NCBI GenBank assembly: GCA_002726395.1 | Contig: PBTA01000053.1 | Coordinates: forward strand, 1 to 16,186 | Source: Methanobacteriota archaeon | GTDB taxonomy: Archaea; Thermoplasmatota; Poseidoniia; Poseidoniales; Poseidoniaceae | Reading direction: 5' to 3' | DNA: 16,186 bases | Shown here: piece after piece, positions 1-6,700 of the stretch | How the letters are laid out: each line of letters starts with the position of its first letter | Numbering within the stretch: the first letter of the stretch is position 1 | Translations under genes and position numbers: made by a program | The notes under the pieces: model-generated | The model's database searches: none | Told to the model about the DNA's origin: nothing | The model's input: the letters and a program-made list of their open reading frames with translations, nothing else

Positions 1-2
1 AC

Positions 3-533
3 CATCGACACCGCGATGACCGAAGAGGCAACGACCGAGGCTACCAAAGTCGAGACCGTCAAGGTGGGCGCTTCGAGAGAAACGACCGTGGACGGGGTGG
101 AAACAATCGTCGAGGCAGTGGTGAAACATTCAATGACAATGATTGGGACTGTCCAAAGTGCAACAACTCAAACTTCGCATTCCGAACCGAATGCAATCGC
201 TGTGGAGAACCCCGATCAGGTGGCGGTGGACGTGGCCCTCGCAGAGACGGCGGAGGAAGACCTCCTCGACGCGATGACCGTTCACGAACACCTCGACCAG
301 AGAGCGGCGACAGACCGCCTCGCCGTGATGATGGTGGAAGACCACCTCGCCGTGATGGTCGCGATAGAAGAAACGAAGGCGGCAATGGGAATAGAGGTTC
401 ATACAGTCAAGAGAGACCGGAACGCAGACCAAGGGAGCCTCGAACTTTTAGAAAATCTCGTGGTAATGGTCCAGGTCATGCACACAACCGACCACCAAAA
501 CCTATTGGCAGGCGTCGAGAAGACGATTCTTGA
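3..533 (+). CDS. RGG-rich protein with a RanBP2-type zinc finger (5' partial)
   Basis: The frame is open from the window edge to TGA at 531-533 (176 codons) with no in-frame ATG, so the start lies upstream. Near residues 48-67 (nt 144-203) there is one finger of the form W-D-C-x2-C-x3-N-x6-C-x2-C, the RanBP2-type (zf-RanBP) pattern: W48, C50, C53, N57, C64 and C67 are all present. Residues 1-43 are rich in RG/RGG, and residues 70-175 are rich in Arg, Gly, Pro and Asp, with three RPPRRD copies (nt 261-278, 315-332, 342-359). RanBP2-type fingers in eukaryotic proteins such as ZRANB2 and FUS bind single-stranded RNA, and RGG boxes bind RNA or promote condensation. An RNA-binding, disordered cytoplasmic protein is therefore inferred. 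Competing frames over this stretch are shadows: only this one yields a complete zinc finger. The stop sits 9 nt before the next gene, suggesting an operon. Confidence 0.85.
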   Translation, partial: HRHRDDRRGNDRGYQSRDRQGGRFERNDRGRGGNNRRGSGETFNDNDWDCPKCNNSNFAFRTECNRCGEPRSGGGGRGPRRDGGGRPPRRDDRSRTPRPESGDRPPRRDDGGRPPRRDGRDRRNEGGNGNRGSYSQERPERRPREPRTFRKSRGNGPGHAHNRPPKPIGRRREDDS

Positions 534-536
534 GGG
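532..536 (+). promoter_or_regulatory. Shine-Dalgarno site of the TPR gene
   Basis: GAGGG overlaps the TGA of the upstream RGG gene and lies 6 nt before the ATG at 543. It supports that start and suggests translation of the second gene follows termination of the first. Confidence 0.6.
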
Positions 537-542
537 ACAACA

Positions 543-1577
543 ATGGGTGCCGAACATCACTACTTGAACGCCGTTGAAGCATACGATGAAGGTGATGCTG
601 AGAAGGCATATGAAGAGGCTTACAAAGCAGTCCAAATCGATCCAGAACACGTCGATGCTTGGCAATTATGTGCAGAAACCTCGCTTCCACAGAAAGGTGA
701 AAAACCAACAATGATGCAAGCAGCTAAATCTTTGGCTGCCGTTCGAAAAGTCATCACGATTGACCCAAATCGAACTGCCATGTGGATGCTTGGTGGACGA
801 CTTTTGACCGACGAATTAGGATTACTCAGTGAAGGTTTGCAATGGTGGCAAGACCTGCGAAACCACCTGCCAGACGAAGTTACGCCATTGGTTGAACAAG
901 CATCCTTGCTTGCCGACATGGGGCACTATCTGGAAGCAAAATACCGACTGGACGCCATTATTGAAGACAATTTAGATGGTGGTCCAAGTCAAATCGCAAA
1001 AATTCATCAGTTACGCAATCAAGTTATTGCTGCGGCAAACCTTCAGCCTTCTGAGCACTTCAAGCCTTGGGAGAAACACCACAATGGTTGGGGTGCTATC
1101 GAACTCAAGATGGGTAAAGGGCCCGTATCGGAGAGTTTCCTTTTCCTCATTACCACCGTACCCGTACTCATGTTTGTGGTTTATTTCTCAAATCAATTTT
1201 CGGGGGAAGGATGGGGCGCTTTCTGCCTGACCAGTATTGTGATTTTCGGAACCGTATTGGTTGGAATGCGATTTGCAAAGAAAATGTTCCATAACATCAA
1301 TCGACCAGCATTCAATTTACTTCGAGCTATGAATTTCGAGGCAAATACGGGTTATTGTGTGATTCACACCGATATTCGAACCTCACCGCTCTATATGTTC
1401 ATCATGCAAAGGAAGCCAGAAGCATGGCAAGAAAGAATGCTCAAGATCATTGAATCGAATACATCTCTTCCAAAGAATTGGAAACCAAGTTTCCCTGACT
1501 TTGATGCCCACTTAGACGAAATTGGATTCATTGAAGAAGAAAATGAAGAGGGCTTTGAGCCGTTTGAAGAAGAGTGA
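543..1577 (+). CDS. TPR-repeat protein with two transmembrane helices
   Basis: A 344-aa protein. Residues 4-38 form a clear TPR-type helix pair (YLNAVEAYDEGDAEKAYEEA, then AVQIDPEHVDAW). Further TPR-like helices run to about residue 165, including ITIDPNRTAMWMLGGRLL at 71-88 and QASLLADMGHYLEAKYRLDA at 119-138. Two hydrophobic helices follow, about 199-217 and 225-242, joined by a short loop, so both termini should be cytoplasmic. The tail from about 250 has no recognised domain and ends in a strongly acidic stretch (about 330-344). TPR domains act as protein-docking scaffolds, so a membrane-bound adaptor is inferred; the partner is unknown. The start is supported by GAGGG 6 nt upstream. It probably shares a transcript with the RGG/zinc-finger gene, which makes that protein a candidate partner. 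It converges on the small membrane-protein gene with 5 bp between stops. Confidence 0.85.
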   Translation: MGAEHHYLNAVEAYDEGDAEKAYEEAYKAVQIDPEHVDAWQLCAETSLPQKGEKPTMMQAAKSLAAVRKVITIDPNRTAMWMLGGRLLTDELGLLSEGLQWWQDLRNHLPDEVTPLVEQASLLADMGHYLEAKYRLDAIIEDNLDGGPSQIAKIHQLRNQVIAAANLQPSEHFKPWEKHHNGWGAIELKMGKGPVSESFLFLITTVPVLMFVVYFSNQFSGEGWGAFCLTSIVIFGTVLVGMRFAKKMFHNINRPAFNLLRAMNFEANTGYCVIHTDIRTSPLYMFIMQRKPEAWQERMLKIIESNTSLPKNWKPSFPDFDAHLDEIGFIEEENEEGFEPFEEE

Positions 1578-1582
1578 TCCTC

Positions 1583-1999
1583 TCAATCTTCGGACTCGTA
1601 ATACGTGCTTAATGATGATGATGAAAGCCCTATGGTTACAACGAATGCCAAAGCAACCGATGCTTGAACCATCCAAATATTCTCCGCAGTGAACTCCCCT
1701 AAGAGGAGTGAGAGTGCCATTGCAAATGCCTCAAGTCCTGCAGTAATCGTTTGAACCCGTCCCATGTCCAATGATGGACTCTTCAGCCATAACCAGCTTC
1801 CAACGACATTTGTTCCAAGCAGAGCAGCACCTATTGTTCGTAACCAAGCAGTGTTGACTGCTTCGGCTTTGAGTAGATCACAAAATAAGTCAGGGGCTGC
1901 AAGAAGGAATACACCATATCCAAGAGAAGCCCAAAGATTCACCTGCATTGTTGGGCGTGCGAGGGTATCAAGATTCATGATTGAATTACGGGAGTTCAT
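1583..1999 (-). CDS. small four-helix integral membrane protein, unknown function
   Basis: A 138-aa protein when begun at the ATG at 1997-1999. Four hydrophobic helices are visible: NLWASLGYGVFLLAAPDLF, TIGAALLGTNVVGSWLWL, ITAGLEAFAMALSLLLG and VQASVALAFVVTIGLSS, followed by a short Ser/Glu/Asp tail. No catalytic or binding motif is seen and I do not recognise the family. The frame stays open up to a TTG at 2057-2059, but that TTG lies inside a 20-bp sequence that also occurs at 3684-3703 where no gene continues, so I prefer a downstream start. Other possible starts are GTG at 2000-2002 (GGAAAG 6 nt upstream) and ATG at 1976-1978. An AT-rich TATA-like AAATATTTT at about 2014-2023 would suit a short-leader transcript starting near 1990-1995. 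The C-terminal end converges with the TPR gene. Confidence 0.7.
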   Translation of the reverse strand: MNSRNSIMNLDTLARPTMQVNLWASLGYGVFLLAAPDLFCDLLKAEAVNTAWLRTIGAALLGTNVVGSWLWLKSPSLDMGRVQTITAGLEAFAMALSLLLGEFTAENIWMVQASVALAFVVTIGLSSSSLSTYYESED

Positions 2000-2042
2000 C
2001 ACATAATTCTTTCCAAAATATTTGACTTCTCTCTTACAATCG

Positions 2043-2062
2043 ATCTTGCTTTCGCTCAATTA
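2043..2062 (-). repeat. 20-bp intergenic repeat, copy 1
   Basis: On the minus strand this reads TAATTGAGCGAAAGCAAGAT and is identical to 3684-3703. It lies about 100 nt after the stop of the 468-aa gene and about 45 nt before the ATG of the small membrane-protein gene. It contains GCGAAAGC, a sequence known to form an unusually stable minihairpin in single-stranded DNA. Confidence 0.75.
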
Positions 2063-2158
2063 ACTCATTCATTCCACGATACTGGGGGGGTTAATGGAAT
2101 CTAATTTTGTATTGTTCAAGCATTGAGTGTTGAGAATCTACATGAATACCCATCATCG

Positions 2159-3565
2159 TTATTCATCGGGAATTTTTTGTTCTAGGTTGGCCAAGAAATG
2201 GGATTCAAGATGTTGTACTCGCTTCTCATCTAGGCCCAACGTTTTGGCTTGAAGGTTCAGCATTTTTCGTTCATCAGTGGTAACTATTCCATCATCCATG
2301 GCTATAGAAAAGGCTTCGAGATAAGCCTCTTCGATTCCAGTATGTGCTTCTGGCATAACGGAAATCGATATCCTGGAGAAAGCAGCGAAAATCGGCTTTC
2401 GGAGTATGATAAAGGGAATACCGATCAAGACTCCACCAAGCCATCCAACGCCAGCAGCATTCTCCATCAATTCGGTCGCTAATAGAAACAATACTCCACC
2501 TAAACCTGCAAACAGTGCGGTCGTGAATGTCTTTCGCAACCGCTCATCAATCCCAAGTACCTCGTGCTTCATGACTGCATATGAAAACACGAATCCTTCA
2601 AACAGAGCTGCAAGGACTAAGCTCACTGAGATAAGTGGAGTAACGACACCGATTAGTATCCCCCATGTCGGAATGTTGTCATAATTGAAAGCAGTATCAT
2701 TGAACCAAGATAATTCCGGGCCTGATTCCATTGGTAGTAATGATAAGAAAATGACTAACGCGAAGAGTGATAAAAATTGAAATACAGTTTTCCCGATGAA
2801 ACCTAAACGAATCGCCCAGATTTCATTTTTCTGTGATGTCGAACCGTTTTTGGAAATTTCTTTGGTTGTGAACGTGATTGCCAGAGTTGTAATGATTGCA
2901 GCAATCAATGGAATAAAGAAGATAATTGTCGCATATGGTCCAATTAGGGTTGTTGTCCACATTAAGGGAAATTGAGCGGATAAGCTTTCGTCACAATGGG
3001 GAGTGTATGTGAGAGATTCTCCTGAAGATGTACCTCCAACGCCATCTCCAACTCCTTCGCAATATATCCAAAGACTTTCACCCAGAGCCTCATGAAATCC
3101 TCCGTACGACATGGAACCAATGAAAAGTATCGAGAAGGAGATTAATGGAATGAAGATTTGAGCACGATAGTTGTAAGATTTGACGACCCACTTAGAGAAA
3201 CGACTTTCGATATAGAAAAAGGGAGCACTTAGATACAGGAAAAACAGCATAATTCCTGTAGTGTAAAATATTATTCTTATGACATAAAGTGACTGTATTT
3301 GTTCAAGTGTATATGGATAGGCGTAAAAAATCGAAACTGCAATACAACGGATTGATTCGGTAAAAAGCATCATGCCAATAAATCGATTTTTGGGATTCTT
3401 AGAGTCAGCACGGTAAATCAAGAATGTTAGGAAGAGAAGGGCAAATCCACTGAGTATTGTGAAAAAGGACATCAGGGTCCAAAAACCAAATGGCTGACCT
3501 GCCATAATATCGATATTGGTGAATATTCGCCAATAATACGAGAACAATGGCCCTACTTCACTCAC
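2159..3565 (-). CDS. polytopic membrane protein with a small helical cytoplasmic C-terminal domain
   Basis: A 468-aa protein starting at GTG (3563-3565), with GACGGA a few bases upstream. About eight or nine hydrophobic segments are visible, near residues 28-51, 64-82, 95-116, 135-152, 205-230, 254-277, 303-330, 349-366 and 374-389. The loop at about 155-204 carries two Cys (C169, C191) and Gly/Ser/acidic residues, so it is probably extracytoplasmic and may hold a disulfide. The last ~60 residues (about 408-468) are a soluble helical domain containing DDGIVTTDERKML and LGLDEKRVQHLESHFL. The A-x-x-DG-x-(V/I)-x-x-x-E pattern is like the helical TerB-type or EF-hand-like modules often attached to membrane or sensor proteins. 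No kinase, cyclase or transporter signature is seen, so a sensor or scaffold role is only a guess. An in-frame ATG at residue 21 is an alternative start but would lose little. Confidence 0.8.
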   Translation of the reverse strand: MSEVGPLFSYYWRIFTNIDIMAGQPFGFWTLMSFFTILSGFALLFLTFLIYRADSKNPKNRFIGMMLFTESIRCIAVSIFYAYPYTLEQIQSLYVIRIIFYTTGIMLFFLYLSAPFFYIESRFSKWVVKSYNYRAQIFIPLISFSILFIGSMSYGGFHEALGESLWIYCEGVGDGVGGTSSGESLTYTPHCDESLSAQFPLMWTTTLIGPYATIIFFIPLIAAIITTLAITFTTKEISKNGSTSQKNEIWAIRLGFIGKTVFQFLSLFALVIFLSLLPMESGPELSWFNDTAFNYDNIPTWGILIGVVTPLISVSLVLAALFEGFVFSYAVMKHEVLGIDERLRKTFTTALFAGLGGVLFLLATELMENAAGVGWLGGVLIGIPFIILRKPIFAAFSRISISVMPEAHTGIEEAYLEAFSIAMDDGIVTTDERKMLNLQAKTLGLDEKRVQHLESHFLANLEQKIPDE

Positions 3566-3683
3566 GAATTTCCGTCAATAGGCACGCTTTATCATTTCAT
3601 CGCCAGCATGTGATGAATTCGGCTGAATATCTAAGTTTACTACAGACTATCATAGATACGCTCGCTAAATGAACAACGATTCA

Positions 3684-3703
3684 ATCTTGCTTTCGCTCAA
3701 TTA
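3684..3703 (-). repeat. 20-bp intergenic repeat, copy 2
   Basis: Identical over 20 bases to 2043-2062 and in the same orientation. It begins 28 nt after the stop of the giant surface-protein gene and lies about 120 nt before the GTG of the 468-aa gene. The TTG-initiated frame inside it runs only 11 codons before TAG, so this copy is non-coding. Confidence 0.75.
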
Positions 3704-3731
3704 TCTGTCTTCACAACCAAAGTTGGGAAGT

Positions 3732-6700
3732 TCACTGTTGGCTCTGAGCATACTGTAACGCATACTGCTGGGCGTAGGCCGCTGCAGTTTGCGGATCGTA
3801 TCCTTGTGCTGTGAATTGCTGGTAATATTGCTGGTAAACCGCATCGTCCATCGCTGGAGCTGCGGCGGCTGGAGCTGCGGCGGCTGGAGCTGCGGCAGCG
3901 GCTTGAGAGGCATATTGCTGAGCGTATGCTCGTGCAGTCTCTTCTGGGTAGCCTTGAGCAATCAATTGCTGGACATATTGTTCAGTTTGGTCAATGACTC
4001 CACCGAATCCGGATGCGCCTACAGAGAAGTCTTGTGTATCGTCTTCTGAACCTCGGCGGATGAACACGAGAGTCAGTATGAGAATAACGACAAGACCGAC
4101 TACAGCAAGCGCTGGAACAAGCATTCCATCAAGGGAACCTTGTGTCCCGTCATCTCCAATATCGGATTGAGGGGCTTGCCATTCTCCGTCGACAAAGGTC
4201 CAGGCTCCGGACCATTGGCATTCACCATCTGCATCAAGAACAAATTCTCCACCAGCAGCTTCTGCTTCAAGATCTGCTTCAAGGCCTTGACATGCAGGCA
4301 ATGAGATCAAGATTTCTTTGTAAGTAATGAAACGCTCATTCGGTGCTTCACCTTCATACCACTTGATGTAGAGGATCTGTGTAACTGACTTGTTGGTATA
4401 CATGCCTTCAAGGGTCAAGCTGAGAGCAAAGGTGTCGAGGTCTCCAAGAGCGTTGGACTTGGTCCATTCACCATCTTGTTCCATATTGAACTTGTCAATT
4501 GCACTTGCATTGAAACTGTCAGGCATCAAAGAGACTTCCACAAAGACGTCCTTTTGGCCTTGTTCTGCACCTGAGAGAACACTTCCACTGATGGTGATAG
4601 TATCGGTGTCTATCTTACAGTCTGAAGCAGTAGGACACTGACCTCCTAAGGTGTAGTCAATCGAAATATCTGGCTCTTGATCGCCAAATCCATCCGGAAC
4701 GACATCGAAATACATTCGATGCTTTTCCGAGAATTTGTCAGCTCCATCAAACACGACCAGTTCGACACGAATTTGTGTGGTTGAAGAACCACTGTCATCA
4801 ACGGTCTGGTTACGGAATGTGTAAGCAAACAAGCCATCACTGGCAGCAGTTTGGGTAAACGAATGACCTTCGATATCGAAGTCATCATCGCCGTATGGCG
4901 CATCGAACAGAACCTTCCATTCATAGCGCTCAATACCATTTCCTTCAAGGGCATCTTCATCAGAAGAATTACCAGCATCGAGGAAAATTGTCACTTCACC
5001 ATCTGCATCGAGAATAATTCGGTGAACGTCCCATTCTTTCGATTGGATAGTGTTGGTTCCAATGAATTCAACTTGGTCAGCATACTCATCACGCATGTCA
5101 ATTTCAGCATCGGCCGTTGGGCGGAATGCGTCAGCATAGACATCGTTGGTCTCAACGGTGACTGTAATGACTCGAGAGTGGCCTGCAGCATCGTGAAGCA
5201 AGAGCGTCACGTGCCATTGCTCACCTTGAGCACAGCCAGTAGCTGATGAAAGATCAACCTTACAGAAAGTCATCACCGGATTGGTTGTATCAGTATGGTC
5301 AGTTCCGCTGGCCATGGTTGCTCCAGTCCAGGAAGTTGGTCCATCGATAATCCAGTCGGTGTCAAGCGTCTCAGTTGTATCGGTCACGAAGGAGAAGGTC
5401 AATTCAGCGTCGCTCTTGATGTAATGGTCGACGTAACCGCCTGTGCTCGGGTCGTTATCTGGGATAACGCCGTTGATTTGCAAATCCAAGCCGTTGCCGA
5501 GAATACCAAATCCAGATGGATAAGGTGTCACTTGGTAACTGAGCATGTTTCCAAGCAGAGGCAATGTGGTGCTGTCAGCACGTTCTGAGTGGGTCGAAAC
5601 GTCAATCGTCGAAATAATCATTCCACCGGATTGGTAACTGCAAACACCAAGAATCGTGTCTTTCTGTTCTGCAGCAGTTCCGTCTTGACGAATGATTCGT
5701 TGGAAAGTTCCATCTTTCTTTGATTCACTGTATCCACCACAACGTTCTGGAACATTGTTGGCGCTTTGTGAGTTGGTATCCAAAATCGCAGTCGCCACAG
5801 TCGAAGATGCGTCAAAGCCTTGGAAAGCAGCCAAATCCACATTGTCCATCAATGGATGATATGGGTCTGCAAAATTGGTCTCAGCATAGGTAATCGGTGC
5901 GTCATCCAAGTTTCTGCTTGCAATGTTCAATCCAAATGGTAGACGTCCAGAGAGGCCTTGACCAAGTCCGTAGATTTGGCTACCTTGAGGACCAAGGTGG
6001 GCTTGCACTGTTCCACCGGCGAACATGAATCCTTCCAGAGTATTCTTATTGGCGGTTGAACCTAATTTTTGGTAATATCCACGGCCACCGTTTTCGATAT
6101 CCTTAGCAGCAATATCGGTTTGCCAAGGCAAGACAATCTTGTCGTAATGGGTAAACCAACCGCTGAGGAAGTAAGTATCCCAGTCGTTGATATCAAACTG
6201 TGTGTATGACATTCCCAAGAGATCGAGGTCTTGCTTAATTGCAGTGGTTCGAGGAGATGTGTCTGAAAGAATCGCTACATCAACATGGTCTGCAAAGGTT
6301 GCATGGAAGTATCGAACGTTTCCAGACGGGTTTCCGTTTGCAAGTTCTGAATCAAAACTAATATTGTATTCATGGCCATCCATCCAGCCGTTCCATGGCG
6401 TGAAGGTGATGTCAATGAGTTGGTGCGATTCCAAAGATTGAGCAGGGCCTGCAGTAGTTGAGTGAGCAACTGAACCAGTCGTCATATCGTAGATGTTCAT
6501 GTTAAACACATAATCACCAGCAAGAACTCCATTGGTAGCCTTAACAGTCCAATCATGAGTGAGTGCGCTGTCAATAGGCATGACACACTCCAATGTTTGG
6601 TCGTTCAAACAATTGAGAGTGTTTGGCTTACCAAGAGTAATATCAACTGATTCGACGTTGAAGATAACGGTCTCTCTGTTGTTGGAAACCGATAGTTCAT

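Noticed and set aside
16..567. 183-aa ATG-started ORF on the plus strand, and minus-strand ORFs over 59-432
   Set aside because: They overlap the frame that encodes a complete RanBP2 zinc finger and RGG repeats. Their sequences are low-complexity by-products of Arg/Gly codons read in other frames.
3853..3897. Possible CRISPR or satellite repeat
   Set aside because: The 15-bp units are contiguous, without spacers, and are in frame as an AAAAP protein linker.
3735..4058. UBA-like ubiquitin-binding motif in the tail (QGYPEETARAY resembles the MGF-x-x-x-x-A pattern)
   Set aside because: The resemblance is short, the motif is embedded in Ala/Gln-rich sequence, and the rest of a three-helix UBA domain is not evident.
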